A stretch of 40,229 nucleotides of DNA from NCBI GenBank assembly GCA_030591685.1, contig JAUVAX010000004.1, forward strand, positions 1 to 40,229, read 5' to 3'. Origin of the DNA: Pseudobdellovibrionaceae bacterium (lineage in GTDB: Bacteria > Bdellovibrionota > Bdellovibrionia > Bdellovibrionales > UBA1609). Below, one piece after another: positions 16,099 through 24,354 of this stretch. Every line of letters starts with the position of its first letter. The stretch's first letter is position 1. Under the pieces are notes generated by a model. The model saw nothing but the letters and a program-made list of their open reading frames with translations. It did not search any database and was not told the origin of the DNA. The position numbers and the translations under genes were made by a program.

Positions 16099-17361
16099 TC
16101 ATGGGTAAACTCTAAAATCAAATGGCAGCATTTTTTCAAAGGCTGATTTACTCTCGTCATCTGAGCTGTTATCTACAAAGTATTGTTTAGTTAAGATCTC
16201 AACTCCTTCATATTCCTTCAGGTATACTTCATAAACAGCATAATCTTGGCAAAAATAAGGCCACTGGGTCATCGCAATACTCATTTCATAGCCTCTTTTA
16301 AAACTTTGGGCACCTAAAATAGGCAGGTCATCGACAGCTATTCCCCGAGATGTTAAAGCAAATACTTCACCTTTTACGGATTCTATATCTCGGCAAATAT
16401 TCGTTATATCATCTAGAGTCACATGGCCCTTTTTTTCAGCTGCAGATATATACTTATCTAATGATTCTATCTGTCGCCTAAATGCTGTAATTAACTCATT
16501 TTTAGATTTGCCAATTAAGTTTTTGTCCTGAAGAAACCCCTTTAACCTCTCTATCAAACTATTTCTTTTGGCCTTCATGGCCATTAACTTGTCAATAGGG
16601 CGATATTGCTCAGGAATATTTGCGTACTCACGGCTTTGGTTAACTGAGCCTTTCAACCTAACGAGGCTTTTATTGAGCCGATATAAAATTCCCTCAATAT
16701 CTCCCCCTGCGAGTAAATCATTTATTGTGTTCGGCCCGATAAAGTTCCACATAGCAATTTCAATAGCTCTTGCCTCCTCTTCATTGCCCCCGACTTCGTG
16801 AACATATTCATGTACAATTAAACCTACAAGTGCTGGGTCAACATCTAAAGAATTTAATTTTTCTTCTAACCTGTTTGCACTTATACAAATTTTACCATCA
16901 GCCTCTATTCCATTGCCGGCATCTTTGGCTCCGTGGTTAGTGGGGCAGGCTCCCTTAAACTTTACATCTATAAAGGCTGAGTCTTTCTCTATGATATCAA
17001 AAATATACCTTGGGTTATTTTCAGGAAACAGTTTATTCATAGCGCTTTGAATGTTCTCTATTAGTGCAAGCTTTTCTTTATTTGTATAATTATAAAGTGA
17101 ACCGGCATCATCCTGATCAATATCATCAGAGTTTAAATAATCATCAAAGCTTATATGTTTTTTATGGAACTCAACTACGTTTAGTATAAATCCAAGAATT
17201 TGATGTATCTGTGGCGCGCGGTGAGCAATATATGCCTGTGTCGCACTAGGGATCTCTGAGTTTGTCCCGCCATAGTCGCCGGGGCCAGAAATAGCAAGCA
17301 TGGGGGCACTCAGCAAAGCGAGCACCAGTAAAATGTGGGACCAAGTTAGTTTTTTCATCAT
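16099..17361 (-). CDS. Secreted HEYVH zinc-peptidase-like protein
   Basis: It has 420 residues. Two adjacent ATG codons (17361 and 17358) follow AAGGAG; the second has the better spacing. The signal peptide KKLTWSHILLVLALLSAPMLA is clear. The putative zinc site is HEYVH at 184-188 (VGLIVHEYVHEVGGNEEEA), with Glu 194-196 on the following helix segment as candidate third ligands. Unlike gluzincins with a distant Glu, the acidic cluster is only 6-8 residues away, so the metal site is atypical. The C-terminal half is helical (residues 225-345). It is divergent from the broken TIGR02147 gene 139 nt away, mirroring the pairing of such regulators with exported proteins. The TGA stop is followed by a further open 41 codons. 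Confidence 0.65.
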   Translation of the reverse strand: MMKKLTWSHILLVLALLSAPMLAISGPGDYGGTNSEIPSATQAYIAHRAPQIHQILGFILNVVEFHKKHISFDDYLNSDDIDQDDAGSLYNYTNKEKLALIENIQSAMNKLFPENNPRYIFDIIEKDSAFIDVKFKGACPTNHGAKDAGNGIEADGKICISANRLEEKLNSLDVDPALVGLIVHEYVHEVGGNEEEARAIEIAMWNFIGPNTINDLLAGGDIEGILYRLNKSLVRLKGSVNQSREYANIPEQYRPIDKLMAMKAKRNSLIERLKGFLQDKNLIGKSKNELITAFRRQIESLDKYISAAEKKGHVTLDDITNICRDIESVKGEVFALTSRGIAVDDLPILGAQSFKRGYEMSIAMTQWPYFCQDYAVYEVYLKEYEGVEILTKQYFVDNSSDDESKSAFEKMLPFDFRVYP

Positions 17362-17484
17362 ATCTCCTTATTGTTAAAGCAATTACGAGACCAAAGTACT
17401 TGAAAGCCACTTTTGATTCCACATCATGTTTGCAAATTATTAACTATTTAATTAAATTTTTACTATTTTCTAATTACAACTATC

Positions 17485-17493
17485 TGTTATTAT
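17485..17493 (+). promoter_or_regulatory. Extended -10 (TGTTATTAT) 7 nt before the ATG
   Basis: TG at 17485-17486 plus TATTAT at 17488-17493 form an extended -10, ending 7 nt before the ATG at 17501. There is no Shine-Dalgarno sequence. A leaderless transcript is predicted. Confidence 0.45.
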
Positions 17494-17500
17494 TAGATTA

Positions 17501-18309
17501 ATGGATCTATATAGCTTTAGTAATTACAAAGAGTTCACCTTAAAGTGGATTAAATCTCAGCCTAAAAAGGGCTATGGGCAGCTCCGAAAACTAGCACAAC
17601 ACTTAGACATTAATGCCGTAATTGTCACTCAGGTCTTCAACGGCCCCCGTAACCTGTCTGTTGAGCAGGCCTTTGATGCCACATCATTTTTTGGCCTCAA
17701 TGAGTTAGAGTCCGATTACTACTTACTACTCGTTCAACATGAAAGGGCCGGCAATTATCGCCTGCAAGATAATTTTGCAAAAAAAATTAAGGAGCTAAAA
17801 ACTAAAGCTACTAAAATAAAGTCTCGACTCCCCAAAAATAAGCAAGAGCTCTCGTTTGAAACAAAGGCCCTTTTTTACTCTGACTGGTTCTATAGTGGCA
17901 TTCGATTGATAACAGCAATTGATGGTTTTAACTCCCCTGAGGCCATTGCAAATTATTTTTACCTACCTGTAAGAAAAGTTCGAGAGGTTTTAGATTTTTT
18001 AACTGAAAACAACCTCTGTATTGAGAAAAAAACAAATACTCCATCTTAAACAACTCAACGCATGTTGATGCAAGGTCGCCTCTTGTTTCAAGGCACCATA
18101 AAAATTGGCGACAAAAATCTTCAGAAAAATCAGAGGCCCAAGATCAAAATGACTTATTTTTTACAGGCCCCATGGTCATCGACCAAAAAACTATGGAGGA
18201 TATTAAAGCTAACATATTGTTGCTCATCCAAGAATCTACAAAAAAATCCTCCAAAGCCCCTTGTCAAATGTTGGCTTGCTTAAATATAGATTTTTTTAGC
18301 GTAAAATAA
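17501..18309 (+). pseudogene. TIGR02147 family gene interrupted by a frameshift in an A7 run
   Basis: The first frame (17501-18049) encodes 182 residues of the family: SNYKEFTLKWIKSQ, a helix-turn-helix region with FNGPRNLSVEQAF, and FYSDWFYSGIRL. It then stops. The other frame (from about 18025 to the TAA at 18307-18309) encodes the missing C-terminus: STHVDARSPLVSRHHKNWRQ, LFFTGPMVIDQKTMEDIK and CQMLACLNIDFFSVK, the hallmark DUF4423 ending. The frames meet at seven A residues (18026-18032). Eight A would restore one ORF of about 269 codons, normal for the family. It could be a true pseudogene, transcriptional slippage on the A-run, or a sequencing error. The ATG frame at 18062-18283 is a third, non-coding frame. 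Confidence 0.85.
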
Positions 18310-18440
18310 TATGTAGCTGGTCAATCAGTTTATAAAAACAACCTCAGTAAGAAAAGGTGGTTAGTTAAGGGTGACGGGGTTAGCTCAGCACCCTATTTGA
18401 AACCGCTAAGTAAAAACTTTCACAGCACTGAGCCAACTTT

Positions 18441-20234
18441 CTAAAACGAATTAAGTTTTAAGTAGTACTCTTGTTGGGCTGTGGCTTGGGTTTCAAACAT
18501 TTTAAGGCCTGAGGTGTAATGAGCCTTTGTTTTTTGGGCGTACTCTATCCCAGGTGAGTCGGCTGTATAATTGAGGTCAATGACCTTACTTGGGCGCCAG
18601 TTCTCAGGGGGCCAGTGACAGCCGCTCATTTGAGATCGCCCTATGGCCCAAATAATTATATCGGGGCTAAACGTGGGGGCGTTTTGTGCACCACCTCTTA
18701 ATTGCCCCGTTCGGGCCGAATAGGCGCACGCTTGTGGTAGCTCCCCTAAAATAGCGGACAAAGTACCCCCGCCACCCCAAACCGCCACAGAGCGACCCTT
18801 CGCTCCTGAGAGCAAAACCTTAAGCCCCTCTACATCTGTGTTTGTAGCAAAGCTACCAGTCCTTGTAAATACAGCGGTGTTTACTGACTTTAACTTTTTA
18901 CTCACAGGTGTTAAGCCACATCCGGCCTCTGATAAAAGGTCGTACATTTTATTTTTTAAAGGCGAGGTGACGGCTAAAAAACTTAAACCCATTTCTTTTA
19001 ATTCGCTTAAGAGATCAATACTTAATTCGTCCTTTGCACACTGAATGGCAACAACAGAAGTATCGCGATTTTCAAAAAATATTTTATGCTCAATAGGAGT
19101 ACGACTGTGAAAAATAGGGTCCCCAATCACGGCACCAAAAGAAAAGTGATTGGGTTTAAAGTTAATAATATCAAAAAATGTGGGCTGATCTAAAGCTGAG
19201 CCTTGACCCTCGCGCATGTAATTTAAGGGCATTTTCATAGAGAATATTTTACGATACCAATTAAAGCGCCCCTCTTGACTGCGGGGGAGAAAACTTCGAC
19301 TCTCCCTCTCTTTAAACCACCATTTGTGCCAAAAAAGCAACGAACTTAAGTTCTCTAAAAGTAACGAGAGCTTTATTTGAAACCCCTTTTTCTCAAACCG
19401 CTCTAATTTTTTAATTAACTGCTCCGGGGTCAGATCGTCAAGCTTATGAAGGGACAAGAAACCCTTTTTCTTAAAAGGCGGCTCTCCTAGCTCAAGGGCC
19501 CAGTCATATTTATAACCCTGTTTATTAATTAACTCGCATAAAAATGAGTTTTCTTTTCGCACACTAAGCAGCACACTCTCTTTTGGTATTTTTTTAAGGC
19601 AGTCTTCTATTTGCCCCCTAGTGAGTAAGTCATCGCGCAGCTCAAAATATTTTATATTTAAATCTAAGTACACCTTAAAGCGGTCAAAGTTTTTACTTTT
19701 TAACATTTCAGGCAACACAGTTATACTAAAGCTGGCATCGGTGTGTGTTTTTTTAAGCCCTAAATTATAAATCAACAGTGGGGCAAAGTTGTAATCGCTC
19801 TCAGGTAATGTGATTTGAAGGTCTGAGGTGTTCTTATACCTTAACTCTCTTTCGTTAAAACGAGACTGGTACTCCTCTAGGGCTGAGACGTTTGGGTTCA
19901 AGCGGGGTCTGTTTAAAAATATTCGACCCATTTTATCTGTCGGCCTTCTTACCCAAATAACAATAAAGTCGTCAGGTATTTCAGTCTGAAACCCAGCACC
20001 ACAAGATATTATTATGTTTTCACGGCCCACCGCCAAGCCGTGAAAGGCCTCGCTTTCTAGTTTTCTAAACTCTGCCTCTCCTGAGTTTAGAAAAATGTCT
20101 TCTATTTTTATATTATTTATGCTTTCAATTTCAGCGTCTAAGTCAAAACAAGTAAAACCTTCAAGTTCACTTTTTAATTGATTTACAAGAGTTGTTTTAC
20201 CCACCCCCCTATGGCCAATCAAAGCTAGTTTCAT
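18441..20234 (-). CDS. Trifunctional shikimate kinase / type I dehydroquinase-like / shikimate dehydrogenase fusion
   Basis: It has 597 residues in three domains. (1) Shikimate kinase, about 1-160: P-loop GHRGVGKTT 7-15, FDLD 30-33, FRKLE 56-60, SCGAG in place of the usual GGG, lid NRPRL, R...RY later. (2) A divergent type I dehydroquinase, about 168-356: ELR 198-200, R226, H263 (SLHK), Schiff-base Lys candidate K288 (QIKLSLL), SALDQ 346-350 for the usual SAPGQ; the Glu of the usual FRxxxEGG is not in its normal place. (3) Shikimate dehydrogenase, about 364-597: GDPIFHSRTP 371-380, catalytic K427 (TSPLKNK), SVNT, NTD with D467, GGGG 487-490, FETQATAQ. Together they convert dehydroquinate to shikimate 3-phosphate. 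The ATG overlaps the aroA stop (ATGA). Confidence 0.88.
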   Translation of the reverse strand: MKLALIGHRGVGKTTLVNQLKSELEGFTCFDLDAEIESINNIKIEDIFLNSGEAEFRKLESEAFHGLAVGRENIIISCGAGFQTEIPDDFIVIWVRRPTDKMGRIFLNRPRLNPNVSALEEYQSRFNERELRYKNTSDLQITLPESDYNFAPLLIYNLGLKKTHTDASFSITVLPEMLKSKNFDRFKVYLDLNIKYFELRDDLLTRGQIEDCLKKIPKESVLLSVRKENSFLCELINKQGYKYDWALELGEPPFKKKGFLSLHKLDDLTPEQLIKKLERFEKKGFQIKLSLLLENLSSLLFWHKWWFKERESRSFLPRSQEGRFNWYRKIFSMKMPLNYMREGQGSALDQPTFFDIINFKPNHFSFGAVIGDPIFHSRTPIEHKIFFENRDTSVVAIQCAKDELSIDLLSELKEMGLSFLAVTSPLKNKMYDLLSEAGCGLTPVSKKLKSVNTAVFTRTGSFATNTDVEGLKVLLSGAKGRSVAVWGGGGTLSAILGELPQACAYSARTGQLRGGAQNAPTFSPDIIIWAIGRSQMSGCHWPPENWRPSKVIDLNYTADSPGIEYAQKTKAHYTSGLKMFETQATAQQEYYLKLNSF

Positions 20235-21427
20235 ACACTAACACCAATGGATTGGAAAAACTCAGGGAAGCTTTTGTTAACCACCTCAGGGTCCACGAGA
20301 TCAATTCGAACTCCGCCAGTCATTAGTAACCCCGCCGCCATCGCTAGGCGGTGATCCTCATCAGGGTCAAATTTAAAAGTATCTGTTGAAAATTGCGTGG
20401 GGCCTTGGATTTCCATACCGTCGTCTAAAATTTTGATATTAGCCCCTGCTAGCCTGAGAAGTTCTGCTGTTTTTTTTATTCGATCCGACTCTTTATGTTT
20501 TAAATGAGCGGCCCCGTAAAGGCGACTTCTGCCATGAGCAAAACAACAAAGACTCGCTAGCACTGGGAACAAATCTGGTGAGTCATTTAAATCCACCTCA
20601 ACGGCCTTAAGTTCGCCTGATTTTTTAACAGTTAACTTTTGACTTGAGGTACTCACACCTACCCCCATCCTTGTTAAAATATTAACAAACACACTGTCGG
20701 GCTGTAGGCTTTTTTCAGGGATGCCTAGTAAAATAGCCTCACCAGAAATGGCCGCCACACTCGCCACTGCAAAAGCACTACTCATATCGGGCTCAATAGA
20801 GATTTTATGAGTATTGATCTGCTGCTTAGGGGGGACATATATTTCATTTTCTCGCCAAGTCAAATTCATACCCAGCTGTTTTAATAGCTTTACAGTCATT
20901 TTCAAATAAGACTTAGAGTTTAAATCAGCAGGCAATGACATATAAATTTCAAAGGGCAAACTCCATGCACTTAAAAGTACGCCCGAGGCAAATTGACTAG
21001 AAACATTAGAGGTCAAGTGCAGGGCATCGCCCATAAGGTGCCAACCATCTGTTTTAATAATGAGCCGGTCCTCTTTAAGTTCACAAATAGACCCCAACTG
21101 CCCCAGAACTGTAATTAATGGCCCCTGGGGCCTAGAAAAAAGTCGACGACTGCCCTTAAGAACAAACACGCCCTTTTCTTTAGCCAAACGAGGGGCTAAG
21201 AACCTTAGTACCGTCCCTGCGTGGCCACAGTCAAATTCAGCCTCCAACAAAGGGGCTCCCTGAGCTTTTTTAAAATTTAAACCTTTAACGTTTTTTTCCA
21301 TTAAAACAACATCGTCACACTGGGACTTACCGTCGACCTCTAACTCAGGAAAGTGGCTTTGAACAATCAAAGCCCTGTTCATTAACGACTTACTTGCCGG
21401 AAGACGTCCCATAAAAGAAAAACTCAT
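20231..21427 (-). CDS. aroA: EPSP synthase
   Basis: 3-phosphoshikimate 1-carboxyvinyltransferase, adding the enolpyruvyl group from PEP. It has 398 residues from the ATG at 21427. A GTG at 21439 would add four residues but lacks support, and the chosen ATG gives an ATGA overlap with aroB, the same joint seen at the other end with aroKDE. Motifs in order: LPASKSLMNRALI, CDDVVLM, CGHAGTVLRFLAP (family GNAGTA.R), SRRLFSRPQGPL, VSSQFASGVLLSA, EPDMSSAFAVA, DSPDLFPVLASL, LKHKESDRI and DEDHRLAMAAGLL. Catalytic Asp (DSPD) and Glu (KESD) are present. GHAG instead of GNAG is a minor variant in the PEP-binding loop. Confidence 0.95.
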   Translation of the reverse strand: MSFSFMGRLPASKSLMNRALIVQSHFPELEVDGKSQCDDVVLMEKNVKGLNFKKAQGAPLLEAEFDCGHAGTVLRFLAPRLAKEKGVFVLKGSRRLFSRPQGPLITVLGQLGSICELKEDRLIIKTDGWHLMGDALHLTSNVSSQFASGVLLSAWSLPFEIYMSLPADLNSKSYLKMTVKLLKQLGMNLTWRENEIYVPPKQQINTHKISIEPDMSSAFAVASVAAISGEAILLGIPEKSLQPDSVFVNILTRMGVGVSTSSQKLTVKKSGELKAVEVDLNDSPDLFPVLASLCCFAHGRSRLYGAAHLKHKESDRIKKTAELLRLAGANIKILDDGMEIQGPTQFSTDTFKFDPDEDHRLAMAAGLLMTGGVRIDLVDPEVVNKSFPEFFQSIGVSV

Positions 21428-22476
21428 TTTTTGACCCACTTTGTTTTTTGAGCCGCCGCCAATATTGACTTAAAGCTCACTGGCTTCACCAACACTTGCC
21501 CAGGCGATTTTAACAAAACAAAATTGACCCTTGTTTTAGAGGTCACTTTTTTGTCCGTCTTTATAATTTTTAAAAACTCTGCCGCAGGCATTTTAGATTT
21601 ACCCATAAATGTTAAATTAAATTTAGAGCTCATAAAGTCGACTATGTTTTTATAACTTTTTTGACTGAGCACCCCTTCGCGATTAGACACCTCAAGAGCC
21701 ACCATTAACCCCTGCATAACGGCCTCACCGTGGGGGCAGCGATAATAACTTTCAATGACATGCCCTACTGTGTGCCCTAAATTTAAAACCTCACGGAGGC
21801 CTTTTAGCTCATAGGGGTCCTTTAAAACAACTTTATATTTAATATCTATGGCCTGTGGTAAGAACTTCCACAGTTGCTTTTCACCAGACAATGAACTTTT
21901 ACTTACCGCCTCAAATAATTTTTTATTTAACAAACAATATTTAGAAAACTCACCCATAGCCGATTGGGCTAATGCTTTGGGCTGAGTCTGTAATAAGCTT
22001 TTAACAATAAATACTTTTTTTGCTGGATAAAAAGTACCCACCTGATTTTTATGTCCGGTTAGGTTTAATGCACTTTTACCGCCGTGAGCAGAGTCTAAAG
22101 CCGCCAGCCATGTCGAGGGGATATGTATTAACCCAACGCCTCTTTTATAAATGCTTGCTAAAAACCCCGCAAAGTCACCTGTGCTACCTCCACCAATGGC
22201 GACAAAACAAATATTCTTTCTTGAGACTGGTGGTAGTAACTTTGAAATTTTACAAAGCTCAGCCTCGGCCGAAGAAAATGACTTTAAACCCTCGCCCGCT
22301 TTTAATTTAATTGTAAATTCATACCTTTTAAGCCATGTATTAAAAAACTCGTGTTTGTTTAAAACAGAATCATACAATAATACTGGGGTTTTAAAGCCTG
22401 TGAGTTTTAGTAGGTCACTTTTAGAGGGTAATTTGTTTTTATACTCAACTTGAGATGAAAAATGAACTAAAGCCAT
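21424..22476 (-). CDS. aroB: 3-dehydroquinate synthase
   Basis: Cyclises DAHP to 3-dehydroquinate using NAD and a divalent metal. It has 350 residues. Motifs: AIGGGSTGDFAGFLASIYKRG (NAD-binding), HIPSTWLAALDSAHGGKSAL (family P.T.LA..DS..GGK), HKNQVGTFYPAK, and metal ligands in NLGHTVGHVIE and PHGEAVMQG. It starts 7 nt after the dppC stop, with AAGGTAA as a weak ribosome site, so it appears to belong to the dpp transcript. The following aroA start overlaps its stop. HGEA preceded by RCP is ordinary. Its family membership is clear despite overall divergence. Confidence 0.95.
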   Translation of the reverse strand: MALVHFSSQVEYKNKLPSKSDLLKLTGFKTPVLLYDSVLNKHEFFNTWLKRYEFTIKLKAGEGLKSFSSAEAELCKISKLLPPVSRKNICFVAIGGGSTGDFAGFLASIYKRGVGLIHIPSTWLAALDSAHGGKSALNLTGHKNQVGTFYPAKKVFIVKSLLQTQPKALAQSAMGEFSKYCLLNKKLFEAVSKSSLSGEKQLWKFLPQAIDIKYKVVLKDPYELKGLREVLNLGHTVGHVIESYYRCPHGEAVMQGLMVALEVSNREGVLSQKSYKNIVDFMSSKFNLTFMGKSKMPAAEFLKIIKTDKKVTSKTRVNFVLLKSPGQVLVKPVSFKSILAAAQKTKWVKK

Positions 22477-22483
22477 AAAATTT

Positions 22484-23338
22484 TTACCTTAGCTTTGGAT
22501 CTAATATATCCCTCAACCCATCGCCTAATATATTAAACGTTAACACAGCAATTAGTATACACACGCCAGGCATTGTAACAAGCCAGGGCGCGGTTTCTAT
22601 ATAAGACCGAGCATCGGCAAGCATGGTCCCCCACTCAGAGGTGGGCGCCTGGGCCCCAAGGCCTAAAAACCCCAGTGCTGCAATATTTAATATACCGTCA
22701 CTAAACCCCAGGGTGGCCTGTACAATAATGGGGGCTGCAACGTTTGGTAAAATATTAATAAACACTTGTCTTAAGTGACTGGCCCCAAAGTTTTGGCCGG
22801 CGACGACATAAAGAGCATGTTTTTCAGCCATAACACTCGCCCTAACAATTCTAATAAATGCAGGCAATGCCATAACACTCACCGCAATCACCCCGTTTAT
22901 TAGACTTGGGCCTAATATTGAAACAATCACAATAGCTAACAAAATACTCGGCATGGACATTAATACGTCCACTATACGCATTATTAATGAGTCCACCCAG
23001 CCCCCTGCATAGCCAGAGATCACCCCCAAAACAAGCCCAACACTTAAAGCTAAAATAACAACAAGCGCCCCTACCCCTAAAGACACACGAGCCCCGTAAA
23101 TAAGCCGAGATAATTGATCTCGACCTAAATCGTCAGTGCCTAGTAAAAATTTAAACTCACCGCCGTCTAACCAAAAAGGTGGGAGTTTTAATTGCCCATC
23201 AAAAATTTGTGTTGGGTCAAAAGGCGCAATAAATGGAGCAAAGAGGGCAAAAAAACATAATACACCCAGAAGGGCTAAACTAATTTTAGCGCCAGTGTTT
23301 CGTTTTAATTTTTTTAAGAACTCTTTATACTGGGTCAT
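22484..23338 (-). CDS. dppC: Peptide ABC transporter permease, DppC/OppC type
   Basis: Inner-membrane permease of a di/oligopeptide importer. It has 284 residues with an N-terminal transmembrane segment (ISLALLGVLCFFALFAPFIA), the OppC N-terminal region FDPTQIFDG.., GTDDLGRDQLSRLIYGARVSL, then the permease core with five helices and the cytoplasmic loop ALPAFIRIVRASVMAEK...YVVAGQNFGAS that contacts the ATPase. The end NILGDGLRDILDPKLR is the classic DppC C-terminus. It lies 3 nt from dppB and 7 nt from aroB. The ATPase subunits (DppD/DppF) are not in this window. Confidence 0.93.
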   Translation of the reverse strand: MTQYKEFLKKLKRNTGAKISLALLGVLCFFALFAPFIAPFDPTQIFDGQLKLPPFWLDGGEFKFLLGTDDLGRDQLSRLIYGARVSLGVGALVVILALSVGLVLGVISGYAGGWVDSLIMRIVDVLMSMPSILLAIVIVSILGPSLINGVIAVSVMALPAFIRIVRASVMAEKHALYVVAGQNFGASHLRQVFINILPNVAAPIIVQATLGFSDGILNIAALGFLGLGAQAPTSEWGTMLADARSYIETAPWLVTMPGVCILIAVLTFNILGDGLRDILDPKLR

Positions 23339-23341
23339 TAA

Positions 23342-24352
23342 CTATGAGTCCCTCAACTTTGGGTCAATCCATACATATAATAAATCAACAATCATGTTCA
23401 CAAAAATAACTACAAAGGCAATCAACATGACCCCACCCTGAATCACCGGGTAATCCCTAGAGGTTACAGAGGCCACAATCCAGCGCCCTATACCCGGCCA
23501 GGCAAAAATAGTTTCAGTTAAAATAGCACCGGTTAAAATAGTCCCAAACATTAAACCAATCACGGTAACAACGGGTATTAATGCGTTTCTAAAAGCATGC
23601 TTAATCACAATGGTGTAAAAGCTTAAACCCTTAGCCTTAGCCGTTCTAATGTAATCTTTTTTTAAAACCTCTAATAAACCAGATCTTGTCATTCGAGCAA
23701 TGGCCGCCATGGGGATGGTCCCCAATACAACCGAGGGCAAAATGAGGTGTTTCAGCGAACTCACAAAAGCCCCCCACCCTTCAGGGCTTTTTAAACTATC
23801 AATCAACATAAAGCCCGTAACAGGGTCCACATCAAAAAAAGGGCTAATTCGACCAGAGACAGGGGTCCACCCTAGGCCCACTGAAAAAACCAATATAAGC
23901 ATTAAGCCCCACCAAAAAATAGGCATTGAATAACCCACAAGAGCCCCACTCATAAGAAAATAGTCAAAAAATGTTTTTCTTTTAATTGCCGCAACAACAC
24001 CCAATGGGATGCCTATGATAATAGACCAAAACATAGCTAAAAACCCAAGTTCAACAGTGGCCGGAAAGCGGCTTATAAACTCATCAAAAACAGGTTTTTT
24101 AGAAACTATCGACACCCCAAAGTCACCCTTTGCAGCATTAGATAAAAAATAAAAATACTGCTCTATAACGGGCTTATCGAGACCTAATTTTTGTTGAATA
24201 TCAATATACATTTCTTTTGAAACACCCCGTTCACCAAGTAAGAGCAAAATAGGGTCACCAGGCACTAAGCGAATTAATGAAAAAGCTAATATGGACACCC
24301 CAATAAGAGTTGGGATGGCTATTAGAATTCTTTGCGCCACTATTTTAAACAC
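23342..24352 (-). CDS. dppB: Peptide ABC transporter permease, DppB/OppB type
   Basis: It has 336 residues, partner permease of DppC. The first membrane helix ILIAIPTLIGVSILAFSLIR and the RLVPGDPILLLLG segment are OppB/DppB signatures. The conserved loop RDYIRTAKAKGLSFYTIVIKHA and GILxxE-like LTGAILTETIFAWPGIGRW follow. The end SRDYPVIQGGVMLIAFVVIF...YVWIDPKLR is typical. It starts with GTG 2 nt after the dppA stop, so it depends on translational coupling. Confidence 0.94.
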   Translation of the reverse strand: MFKIVAQRILIAIPTLIGVSILAFSLIRLVPGDPILLLLGERGVSKEMYIDIQQKLGLDKPVIEQYFYFLSNAAKGDFGVSIVSKKPVFDEFISRFPATVELGFLAMFWSIIIGIPLGVVAAIKRKTFFDYFLMSGALVGYSMPIFWWGLMLILVFSVGLGWTPVSGRISPFFDVDPVTGFMLIDSLKSPEGWGAFVSSLKHLILPSVVLGTIPMAAIARMTRSGLLEVLKKDYIRTAKAKGLSFYTIVIKHAFRNALIPVVTVIGLMFGTILTGAILTETIFAWPGIGRWIVASVTSRDYPVIQGGVMLIAFVVIFVNMIVDLLYVWIDPKLRDS

Positions 24353-24354
24353 TT

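Noticed and set aside
18026-18034. Programmed -1 ribosomal frameshift site
   Set aside because: The zero-frame codons are AAA AAA ACA, so the A-site tRNA for ACA could not re-pair with AAC after slipping; polymerase slippage on the A-run remains possible.
18062-18283. ATG-started frame of 73 codons downstream of the TIGR02147 fragment
   Set aside because: It overlaps, in a different frame, the sequence that encodes the conserved DUF4423 C-terminus (SPLVSRHHKNW, CLNIDFFSV), and its own product looks random.
18310-18440. tRNA-like GGGTTAGCTCAG stretch near 18379
   Set aside because: It resembles a D-arm sequence, but no anticodon arm, T-arm or acceptor pairing could be found around it.
21428-21439. 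GTG start for aroA at 21439
   Set aside because: The ATG at 21427 forms the same ATGA overlap seen at the aroA-aroKDE joint and gives the normal EPSP synthase N-terminus.
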